Part shown: one piece after another, positions 1-5,870 of the stretch
Layout of the letters: each line of letters starts with the position of its first letter
How positions within the stretch are numbered: the first letter of the stretch is position 1
Position numbers and translations under genes: made by a program
The notes under the pieces: model-generated
Told to the model about the DNA's origin: nothing
What the model saw: the letters and a program-made list of their open reading frames with translations, nothing else
Database searches by the model: none
Assembly (NCBI GenBank): GCA_025927435.1
Contig: JAICLM010000059.1
Span: 1 to 10,515, forward strand
Length of the DNA stretch: 10,515 nucleotides
Direction: 5' to 3'
DNA from: Thermoleophilia bacterium
GTDB taxonomy: Bacteria > Actinomycetota > Thermoleophilia > Gaiellales > Gaiellaceae

Positions 1-444
1 CGGTCCGCCGATGAAGGCGAGCGGGATCGCCTGGGCGACCCCCATCGCGGCGAGGATCGCGGCCAGCTCACGGCGCCCGGCGGTGAGCGCGAGCCAGAGG
101 ACGGGGAGCAGGAAGAGGCCTCCGAAGCCGGATGCGGATCCGCCGGCCGCCTGGCGGAGAAGGGCGGCGAGCGCGATGTACCCGAGAGGGATCCCGAGCG
201 TCGCGACACGTGGGAACGTCGGCCAGACGAGCGTCGTACCCAGCAGCGCGGCACTGAGCGCCGCAGCGGCCGAGACCACGGTGTAGTCGAGCCGGATGCC
301 CGTCGGCAGGAAGAGCAGCGCATACGCCGTGACGACCGCGATCACCGTAAACGGGACCGCATGGTCCGGTGGCTCGGTCCGGGCCCGCGTGCGGGCGCGC
401 GTCTGTCCGAGGCGGGCGAAGAGATCGGCGGTCGATGCAGTCAA
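1..444 (-). CDS. N-terminal part of a multi-pass membrane protein, probably a sensor kinase or diguanylate cyclase (cut by window edge)
   Basis: The minus strand is open from position 444 to the left edge, giving 148 residues with no stop. I start it at TTG 444-442 because AGGAGG lies four bases upstream (454-449) and no ATG or GTG is in frame nearby. The first 30 residues are polar and arginine-rich. Five hydrophobic segments follow, roughly residues 32-48, 53-74, 80-97, 107-123 and 126-146, separated by short loops, so this is a membrane-embedded input domain. It starts divergently, 66 bp from a response regulator, and N-terminal multi-helix domains of this kind usually precede histidine kinase, PAS or GGDEF modules. 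The catalytic part lies outside the window, so kinase versus cyclase cannot be decided. The gene and membrane topology are well supported; the sensor role is inferred from the neighbour. Confidence 0.7.
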   Translation of the reverse strand, partial: MTASTADLFARLGQTRARTRARTEPPDHAVPFTVIAVVTAYALLFLPTGIRLDYTVVSAAAALSAALLGTTLVWPTFPRVATLGIPLGYIALAALLRQAAGGSASGFGGLFLLPVLWLALTAGRRELAAILAAMGVAQAIPLAFIGGP

Positions 445-448
445 TTGG

Positions 449-454
449 CCTCCT
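449..454 (-). promoter_or_regulatory. Shine-Dalgarno site AGGAGG for the TTG start at 444
   Basis: A perfect AGGAGG, within GGGAGGAGG, sits four bases before the TTG. It decides the start of the membrane protein, which has no other good initiation codon. Confidence 0.7.
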
Positions 455-480
455 CCCGGTAGATCGGCCGCAGCGCAGGA

Positions 481-497
481 GTCCTGGACCCCGGGGT
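481..497. promoter_or_regulatory. Overlapping palindromes in the divergent sensor/regulator intergenic region
   Basis: GTCC-T-GGAC (481-489) is followed, with a two-base overlap, by the perfect ten-base palindrome ACCCCGGGGT (488-497). Both lie in the 66-bp gap between the divergent membrane protein and response regulator, just upstream of the regulator ATG. They could be an operator, for example for autoregulation, or a leader hairpin. Short GC palindromes are common in this base composition, so the call is weak. Confidence 0.25.
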
Positions 498-510
498 GGA
501 ATGAGAGGCG

Positions 511-1197
511 ATGGCCGCCTCCAGGATCCTGGTGGTCGACGACGACGACGACATTCGCGGGCTTGTGCGCACGCTGCTCGAGCGAGCGGGGCACGACGTC
601 GTGGACGCCCCGGACGGACGCGCCGGTTTGCGCGAGCTCTACGGAGCTTCGTTCGACCTGGTCATCCTCGACGTGGCGATGCCGGTCCTCGACGGCTGGG
701 AGACCATCGAGCGGATCCGGGAGGTGACGGACGTCCCGGTCCTGATGCTGACCGCGCGCGACGCCGAGCCGGACCGCGTGCGCGGGCTCAAAGGCGGAGC
801 CGACGACTACGTGGTCAAGCCGTTCGGGCGCCAGGAGCTCGTCGCGCGGGTCGACGTGCTTCTCCGCCGACGACGGAGCGGCGGGACGCAGGGCACGTAC
901 GCCGACGTGCGGCTCAGCATCTCGTTCGCCCAGCGTGCCGTGCACTACGACGACCGCGAGGTCGCTCTCACCCCCCTCGAGTACGGGCTTCTAGCTGCGC
1001 TCGTCCGCCACCCGAACCAGGTCCTGAGTCACGACCAGCTGCGGGAGCTCGTCTGGGGCGACACCGTCGCCACCTCCCGCGACGAAGTGAAGCTCTACGT
1101 GGGCTACCTGCGGCGGAAGCTCGATCCGGACGACCCGGGGAATACCCCGATCGAGACCGTCCGCGGCTTCGGGTACCGCTACAAGACGCCCGTCTAG
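511..1197 (+). CDS. OmpR/PhoB-family two-component response regulator
   Basis: This 228-residue protein has the full family length. Residues 5-120 form a receiver domain: an acidic cluster at D10-D14 (five consecutive GAC codons), phospho-acceptor D54 in the VILDVAMP strand, switch residue T81 in LMLTAR, and K103 in the VVKPF motif. Residues about 130-228 form an OmpR-type winged helix, recognised by LTPLEYGLLAALVRHP, then LSHDQLRELVWG and the C-terminal VRGFGYRY wing. Phosphorylation at D54 should control promoter binding by the winged helix. The likely partner is the divergent membrane protein starting at 444. The ATG at 511 is preceded only by a weak GAGAGG two bases away, but it sits where receiver domains normally begin. 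The regulon is unknown; no binding site can be assigned beyond the palindromes in its own upstream region. Confidence 0.95.
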   Translation: MAASRILVVDDDDDIRGLVRTLLERAGHDVVDAPDGRAGLRELYGASFDLVILDVAMPVLDGWETIERIREVTDVPVLMLTARDAEPDRVRGLKGGADDYVVKPFGRQELVARVDVLLRRRRSGGTQGTYADVRLSISFAQRAVHYDDREVALTPLEYGLLAALVRHPNQVLSHDQLRELVWGDTVATSRDEVKLYVGYLRRKLDPDDPGNTPIETVRGFGYRYKTPV

Positions 1198-1220
1198 CAG
1201 GCTTTTCGCAGTCAGGCGTC
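1185..1220. terminator. Possible bidirectional terminator at a convergent junction
   Basis: GACGCC (1185-1190) and GGCGTC (1215-1220) form a perfect six-base inverted repeat around the 14-bp gap between the convergent response regulator and zinc-ribbon gene, enclosing both stop codons. The loop is long (24 bases) and includes a short TTTT, so the structure is only modest. Confidence 0.25.
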
Positions 1221-1793
1221 CGCAGCGCGGTGCTCGGCCTGGGGCACGAGCGGGATGTTGTCGTCCACGAGCGAGATCCGCTTCGTCTCGGCTGTCAGCG
1301 CGGCATCGAGATCCACCTGGGAAGGCGCGACTGGAGTCACGCAGTAGGGGCACAGCTGCCAGAGCGGCTCGAGCGGCGCCTGGCAGTTCGCGCACGGCTG
1401 GCGAAGCATGGTCGTGCAGACGGGACAGGCGACGAAGTCGGCGTCGACCCACGAGTTGCACACCGGGCAGGCGGGTTGCGCGCGCGCGAGCTGGTGCTCG
1501 AGAGCCTGCAGCTCGACGCGGCGGGAGCGGGCGTCGTCGAGGGTCTCGGAAGGCCGGAAGAGGAGGTAGACGACCGGGCCGATGAAGGGCGGCGCGAGCC
1601 CGAGCAGCGTGGCGAAGGCGACGAGGAACGGGTCCTTGATCCGCCGCCGGGCGTCCTTGCACACCCAGTACGCGAGACCGAGCCAGAAGACGACCGCGAG
1701 GGCGACCGCGGCGTTTCGGGCGATGACGAAATTGGTCGAGTGAAAGAGGTCGTGGAGGCTCGTGAACGACGATAAGAGGGCGATCCCGCTCAC
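1212..1793 (-). CDS. Small membrane protein with two C-terminal zinc ribbons
   Basis: With the GTG at 1793 the product is 193 residues. Two hydrophobic segments, about residues 22-43 and 56-79, are joined by a basic loop (KDARRRIKD). A charged, probably helical linker (83-105) follows, then two zinc ribbons. The cysteine pairs are C109/C112 with C123/C126, and C134/C137 with C148/C151, all CxxC and consistent with two zinc sites of the double-zinc-ribbon type. The last 40 residues are acidic and low in structure. The positive-inside rule would put the basic loop in the cytoplasm. The start is uncertain: TTG 1826 is the main alternative, while the open frame running back to 2111 would invade the peptidoglycan synthase gene and is unlikely. 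Similar proteins are, as far as I know, annotated only as zinc-ribbon proteins of unknown function. The gene is convergent with the regulator and divergent from the penicillin-binding protein. Confidence 0.8.
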   Translation of the reverse strand: MSGIALLSSFTSLHDLFHSTNFVIARNAAVALAVVFWLGLAYWVCKDARRRIKDPFLVAFATLLGLAPPFIGPVVYLLFRPSETLDDARSRRVELQALEHQLARAQPACPVCNSWVDADFVACPVCTTMLRQPCANCQAPLEPLWQLCPYCVTPVAPSQVDLDAALTAETKRISLVDDNIPLVPQAEHRAADA

Positions 1794-1860
1794 GGCGGAG
1801 AAGATGCCCGTGCGGCGGACAGACAAACGCTGTCGACCTTGCGGTTTCTCACTCCGCCGT
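1792..1860. repeat. Nine-base inverted repeat flanking the divergent region between zinc-ribbon and PBP genes
   Basis: ACGGCGGAG (1792-1800) is exactly inverted as CTCCGCCGT (1852-1860), with 51 bases between. Inside lies a smaller inverted repeat, GACAG (1818-1822) and CTGTC (1830-1834). The arms bracket most of the space between the two divergent starts, so paired operator half-sites are possible. The left arm touches the GTG chosen for the zinc-ribbon gene. Confidence 0.35.
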
Positions 1861-1872
1861 TTCAAGCACAAT
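1861..1872 (+). promoter_or_regulatory. Candidate promoter -10 region of the penicillin-binding protein gene
   Basis: TTCAAGCACAAT ends nine bases before the GTG at 1882. CACAAT matches four of six bases of TATAAT. The same octamer TTCAAGCA followed by an AAT occurs just upstream of hpnC (7542-7554). If this is the -10 element, the transcript would have almost no leader. I see no convincing -35 hexamer at a standard distance. Confidence 0.3.
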
Positions 1873-1881
1873 GTCGAAGGA

Positions 1882-3951
1882 GTGCCAGGCGAAAACGGTC
1901 GGAACGGGAGGGGGCAGCCGCGCAGGCATCCGACGCGCGCGGACCTCGAGTTCGAGCGGGTGCTCTTCGCGCGGCACGGCCGGCTGCGCCGGCGCAACCG
2001 CAAGCGGCGCAGCATCCTCCTCGTGGTGGCCCTGGTGCTCGCATCGATCGTCGCGCTCCTGCTCGCCACCGTCGCGTTCACCGGGCAGCAGATCCTGCTG
2101 TCGCAGTGCAATCTCTCCGACCTGCGCCCGCTCGCGCTCGGCGAGAACTCGTTCCTCTACACCGACGACATGAAGCTGCTCGGGGTTGTGCCCTCGGCGA
2201 CGAACCGGCAGCCCCTCGCGCTGTCGAAGATCTCCCCGTCGCTACCGGAGGCCACAGTGGCGATCGAGGACGCACGCTTCTGGCAGCACGGAGCGCTCGA
2301 CTACCAGGGCATCCTCCGCGCGCTCTACCAGGACGTCTCGAAGGGCCACATCGTGCAGGGCGGATCGACCATCACCCAGGAGCTCGTCCGGAACCTCTAT
2401 ATCGGCAACCCGCAGCGGACGCTGTCGCGGAAGGTCAAGGAGGCCTGCCTCGCGACGAAGTTCTTCGAGGACAACACCCGCAGGCAGATCCTCGCCGACT
2501 ACCTCAACGAGGTCTTCTACGGGAGGCACGCCTACGGAGCGCAGGCGGGAGCGCGAACGTATTTCTCCAAGCCCGCCTCAAGGCTGACGCTCGTGCAGGC
2601 GGCGCTGCTCGCCGGCCTGCCGCAGGCGCCCACGGTGTACGACCCGATCCGCAACCCAAAGGCGGCGCTGCACCGGCGAAACCAGGTGCTGCACGCGATG
2701 TGGAAGAACCACTACATCTCCGCGAGCAAGCTCCGCGCCGCGACGCAGAAGGGGCTGCAACTGCGTCCGGGCCACCTCTACTCGCGGCAGCTCCAGCCGA
2801 CCTTCTTCGGCTGGGCGACGCAGGAGCTCGCCAAGCTCGGCAAGCGCTTCGGCCACCGCCAGGTCGAGCTCGGCGGGCTCAAGGCCAAGACGACACTCGA
2901 CATGCGCCTGCAGGGCCTCGCGCTGCACGCCGTCACGTCGGTTCTGCAGTACCCCAGCGACCCAGCCGCCGCGGTCGTGGCCATCGACCCGAGGACGGGC
3001 GCCGTGAAGGCGATGGTCAACTATCTGCCGGACGGGCGCAAGATGCAGTTCAACATCGCGACCCAGGCCCACCGCTCCACGGGGAGCTCGTTCAAGCCGA
3101 TCACGCTGGCGACCGCGCTGAACATGGGCGCCTCGCTCTACTCGACGTTCTACGGCCCACCGGAGCTCTTTATCACCGACCCGGCGTGCGCGACGAACAA
3201 CGGGCCCTGGGACGTCCACAACTACGCCGACGAGGAGGCAGGGACGATGAACCTCCTCGACGCCACGGCGCACTCGGTGAACACGATCTTCGCCCAGCTC
3301 ATCTCGAAGGTCGGGGTCAGGAACGTCATGGCGACGGCCCGCAACCTCGGGATCACCGAGCCGCTGGGGAGCAACTATTTCCCGCAGGCGTGCGCGATCA
3401 CGCTCGGCTCGGTCGGGTTCACCCCGCTCGAGCTGACGGACGTCTACGCCACCTTCGCCGCGAACGGTGTCCACCACACGCCTCAGGCGTTCGAGTTCGT
3501 CCGCGGGCCGTCGGGGAAGGTGCTCCCGGGCTCTAGGCTGAGCACGAAGGGGAGGCGGGTTCTCAGCCCGAGCGTAGCCGCCCGGCTCACGCACGCCCTC
3601 CAGGGCGTGGTTCAGTACGGCACAGGTACCGCGGCCGCGCTCGGCGCGCGTCCTGTGGCGGGTAAGACCGGCACCGCCGAGGACTTCAAGGACGCGTGGT
3701 TCTGCGGCTACGTGCCCCAGCTCGCGACCTGCGTCTGGGTCGGTTACCCGAAGGGCGAGATCTCGCTCTACAACGTCGAAGGCGTCTCGGCCGTCGCCGG
3801 CGGCACGTTGCCGGCCGAGATCTGGCACAACTTCATGACCGGCGCGGTCGGGAACCTTCCGGTGAAGGACTTCCCGCCGGCAGACCTCAACGTCGGCTCG
3901 ATCATCAGCGGCAGCGGCACCTACGGCTACTCGCAGTACTCGACGCCGTAG
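1882..3951 (+). CDS. Class A penicillin-binding protein (bifunctional glycosyltransferase/transpeptidase)
   Basis: This membrane-anchored enzyme polymerises lipid II into glycan strands and cross-links their peptides outside the membrane. With GTG 1882 it has 689 residues: an arginine-rich cytoplasmic tail, one membrane segment (about 44-66), a GT51 domain (about 105-280) and a transpeptidase domain (about 345-620). The GT51 domain shows catalytic E129 in AIEDARF, then QGGSTITQELVRN and YLNEVFYG. The transpeptidase has S402-S-F-K405 (SxxK), S465-V-N467 (SxN) and K595-T-G597 (KTG), so both active sites look intact. There are no PASTA repeats; the tail is short and Gly/Ser/Tyr-rich. The start is uncertain: the frame is open back to 1762, with ATG 1804 (GGAG three bases upstream) as an alternative, but that would leave only about 10 bp to the divergent zinc-ribbon gene. 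The enzyme call itself is secure. Confidence 0.93.
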   Translation: MPGENGRNGRGQPRRHPTRADLEFERVLFARHGRLRRRNRKRRSILLVVALVLASIVALLLATVAFTGQQILLSQCNLSDLRPLALGENSFLYTDDMKLLGVVPSATNRQPLALSKISPSLPEATVAIEDARFWQHGALDYQGILRALYQDVSKGHIVQGGSTITQELVRNLYIGNPQRTLSRKVKEACLATKFFEDNTRRQILADYLNEVFYGRHAYGAQAGARTYFSKPASRLTLVQAALLAGLPQAPTVYDPIRNPKAALHRRNQVLHAMWKNHYISASKLRAATQKGLQLRPGHLYSRQLQPTFFGWATQELAKLGKRFGHRQVELGGLKAKTTLDMRLQGLALHAVTSVLQYPSDPAAAVVAIDPRTGAVKAMVNYLPDGRKMQFNIATQAHRSTGSSFKPITLATALNMGASLYSTFYGPPELFITDPACATNNGPWDVHNYADEEAGTMNLLDATAHSVNTIFAQLISKVGVRNVMATARNLGITEPLGSNYFPQACAITLGSVGFTPLELTDVYATFAANGVHHTPQAFEFVRGPSGKVLPGSRLSTKGRRVLSPSVAARLTHALQGVVQYGTGTAAALGARPVAGKTGTAEDFKDAWFCGYVPQLATCVWVGYPKGEISLYNVEGVSAVAGGTLPAEIWHNFMTGAVGNLPVKDFPPADLNVGSIISGSGTYGYSQYSTP

Positions 3952-3979
3952 CCCGGGTGAGAATCTCGCCGGCGCGGGC
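3951..3979 (+). terminator. Hairpin just after the penicillin-binding protein stop codon
   Basis: GGTGAG (3956-3961) pairs with CTCGCC (3965-3970) around a three-base loop with one G-U pair, and GCCCG (3951-3955) can pair with CGGGC (3975-3979) outside it, leaving a four-base bulge. There is no T-run. It could weaken read-through into the phospholipase D-family gene starting at 3991, but it may be chance in such GC-rich sequence. Confidence 0.35.
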
Positions 3980-3990
3980 ATGAGCGCGGC

Positions 3991-5448
3991 GTGGCCCCGT
4001 ACCCGCTGAACCGGCTGGACGACCTCGTCGGCGAGACGATCGAGCGACTCGTCCGCGCCCACCACACCCGCCGGCTGCGCCGCCACGGCAGCGAGGGCGC
4101 GATCGACCCACCGGCGGACGGCGGTTGGGCAAGCACGGCCGCGTTCGCGCCGCGCTCGGGCTGTTGCATCGAGCCGTTCCTCGACGGGGCCGAGGCGCTG
4201 CCGCGCGTGGCCGACGCGATTCGCTCGGCGCGCTCGCACGTGCACCTAGCCGGCTGGCACTTCGATGCGTCCTTCCAGCTCGAGGAGGACGGGCCGGATC
4301 TGCGAGAGCTGCTGGCCGAGACGGCCGAGCGCGTCGACGTACGCGTCCTCGCCTGGGCCGGCGCGCCGCTGCCGCTCTTCCACCCGGCTCGCCGCGAGGT
4401 GCGGGAGGCGTGCGAGAAGCTCGCCGGCGGCACGCGCATCTCGATCGCGCTCGACGCGCGCGAGCGCCCGTTCCACTGCCACCACGAGAAGCTCGTGGTC
4501 GTCGACGACGAGGTGGCGTTCGTCGGCGGGATCGACCTCACCGCGCTGGCGGGCAACCGGCTCGACTCGAACGACCACCCGCCCCGCGACGGGCTCGGCT
4601 GGCACGACACCGCGCTGCGGCTCGAGGGGCCGCTCGTCGCCGACGTCGCGCGGCACTTCCACACCCGCTGGCACGCCGTCGGCCCGGACGGCCTCCCGGA
4701 GCCCGGCGGCCCGCTCTCCGTCGACGGTGGGGTCGAGGCCCAGTTCGTGCGCACCGTGCCCGAGCGGCTGTACGAGCCGTTGCGGGACGGCGAGTGGTCG
4801 ATCCTCGAGAGCTACCTGCGCGCGCTGCGGGCGGCCGAGAGGCTCGTGTACCTCGAGAGCCAGTTCCTCTGGTCGCCTGAGGTCACGTTCGTGCTCGCCG
4901 AGAAGCTGCGCCGGCCGCCGTCCGACGACTTCCGGGTGATCGCGCTCCTGCCTGCTCAACCGAACAACGGGGCCGATGACAGCCGCGGCCAGGTGGGGCT
5001 GCTGATCGACGCGGACAAGGAGTCCGGGGGCGACACCGCGCGCTTCCTCGCCTGCACGCTCTATCAGCCCGGGCCCGGCGGGAACCCGGTCTACGTCCAC
5101 TCGAAGGCGGCCGTCGTCGACGACGTCTGGCTGACGATCGGCTCGGCGAACCTCAACGAGCATTCGCTCTTCAACGACACGGAGTGCAACGTCGTCGTCC
5201 GCGACCCCGAGCTCGTGCGCGAGGTGCGGCTCAGGCTGTGGGAGGAGCACCTCGAGCGGCCGCGCGAGGAGATCGAGGGCGACCCCGCGCGTGTGTTCGA
5301 CGAGCTGTGGAAGCCGCTCGCCGAGGAGCGGCTCGAGCGCCGCAAGCGCGACGGCTGGGCCGACGGGAAGCTGACACTCCTGCCCCGCGTCTCCCGTCGC
5401 GCCGAAGCGCTCTGGGGTCCGCTCAACAGCCTGGTCGTCGACGGTTAG
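3991..5448 (+). CDS. Phospholipase D-superfamily protein with two HKD motifs
   Basis: This 485-residue protein carries both halves of a phospholipase D catalytic core. HKD1 is H165-x-K167-x4-D172 in HHEKLVVVDD, followed by the GGID strand. HKD2 is H370-x-K372-x4-D377 in VHSKAAVVDD, followed by GSANLNEHS (384-392) and DTEC. W204-H-D206 with the following GPLVADVARHFHTRW, and YLESQFLW from 287, match the PLD-proper branch better than typical cardiolipin synthases. I see neither a signal peptide nor a membrane segment, so it is probably cytosolic or peripheral. The two histidines should form and resolve a phosphatidyl-enzyme intermediate; hydrolase versus phosphatidyltransferase (for example cardiolipin synthesis) cannot be told from sequence. 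The GTG start has only a weak upstream site; the nearby ATG at 3980 is out of frame and stops after nine codons. It follows the penicillin-binding protein by 39 bp. Confidence 0.9.
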   Translation: MAPYPLNRLDDLVGETIERLVRAHHTRRLRRHGSEGAIDPPADGGWASTAAFAPRSGCCIEPFLDGAEALPRVADAIRSARSHVHLAGWHFDASFQLEEDGPDLRELLAETAERVDVRVLAWAGAPLPLFHPARREVREACEKLAGGTRISIALDARERPFHCHHEKLVVVDDEVAFVGGIDLTALAGNRLDSNDHPPRDGLGWHDTALRLEGPLVADVARHFHTRWHAVGPDGLPEPGGPLSVDGGVEAQFVRTVPERLYEPLRDGEWSILESYLRALRAAERLVYLESQFLWSPEVTFVLAEKLRRPPSDDFRVIALLPAQPNNGADDSRGQVGLLIDADKESGGDTARFLACTLYQPGPGGNPVYVHSKAAVVDDVWLTIGSANLNEHSLFNDTECNVVVRDPELVREVRLRLWEEHLERPREEIEGDPARVFDELWKPLAEERLERRKRDGWADGKLTLLPRVSRRAEALWGPLNSLVVDG

Positions 5449-5464
5449 CGCACGCTAGCCGCCG
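5439..5464. terminator. Bidirectional hairpin terminator between convergent genes
   Basis: Bases 5439-5450 pair with 5453-5464 in a 12-position stem with one mismatch and one G-U pair; the core is GGTTAGCG facing CGCTAGCC around a tiny CA loop (four bases if the last pair opens). The hairpin contains the stop codons of both convergent genes, which are only six bases apart. There is no T-run on either side, as is common for high-GC actinobacterial terminators. Confidence 0.6.
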
Positions 5465-5859
5465 GACTTGCAGGGCCGCCCACCGAACCGCGTGGCGAGG
5501 GCGGGCTCGAGGGATTCGAGCGCGTCGAAGCAGTCGCGGCAGAGGGCGGTCGCAGCCTTCGCCTTGCGGATCAGCAGCCCCCGCTCGTCGGGAGGCAGGG
5601 TTCCCACCGTGAGCAGGAAGCGGTTCAGTTCGTTCTCGAGCGCCGGAGGGCCCACCTCGCGCACGGTCTTCAGCGGCTTTTCCAGGCGGTGCATGTCGAC
5701 GATCATCCGCTTCGCCCGCCGGATGGTGCGCTGCTGCTTCGCCGACAGGGTGCATTTCGGACGGCCCGTCGCCTTGCGGGTCGTCGTCCGGGGATGCGAC
5801 CCGCCGCCGCCGCAGCCCGCAGCCAGCGCGATGGTGACTGCGAGCGCGGCGCCCGCCAC
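5455..5859 (-). CDS. Small predicted lipoprotein of unknown function
   Basis: From the GTG at 5859 the product is 134 residues. The N-terminus is a hydrophobic stretch ending in LAAGC with C16 as the likely lipidated cysteine, followed by a glycine/threonine-rich linker and a basic, helical domain of about 95 residues. Four more cysteines follow (C36, the CRDC pair near residues 108-111, and one near the end), which could form disulfides outside the membrane. The GTG leaves the signal peptide without positive charges, whereas a CTG at 5874-5872 would add IRKV before VAGAAL, giving a normal charged n-region and a CTGA overlap with the upstream stop. GGAAGG (5867-5862) is only two bases from the GTG, which is tight. 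I recognise no family. It is the last gene of the STAS/aminopeptidase operon. The coding call is good; function is unknown. Confidence 0.7.
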   Translation of the reverse strand: MAGAALAVTIALAAGCGGGGSHPRTTTRKATGRPKCTLSAKQQRTIRRAKRMIVDMHRLEKPLKTVREVGPPALENELNRFLLTVGTLPPDERGLLIRKAKAATALCRDCFDALESLEPALATRFGGRPCKSGG

Positions 5860-5870
5860 GACCTTCCGGA

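Noticed and set aside
538..552. A (GAC)5 trinucleotide run as a possible phase-variable repeat
   Set aside because: It is short, changes length only in multiples of a codon if it slips by units, and encodes the acidic patch that receiver domains normally have at this place.
369..1775. A 468-residue plus-strand open frame over the response regulator and the zinc-ribbon gene
   Set aside because: It overlaps the response regulator in another frame and is antisense to the zinc-ribbon gene. The composition is Arg/Gly/Ala-rich and no family is recognisable.
1794..2111. An upstream extension of the zinc-ribbon protein to a TTG at 2111
   Set aside because: It would run antisense through the N-terminus and membrane segment of the penicillin-binding protein, and the added sequence is Arg/Ser/Cys-rich without resemblance to the family.
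2578..4245. A 555-residue open frame on the minus strand opposite the penicillin-binding protein and PLD-family genes
   Set aside because: Its translation is Arg/Ala/Val/Glu-rich with no recognisable motif and lies antisense to two genes with intact catalytic motifs; such frames are expected in very GC-rich DNA.
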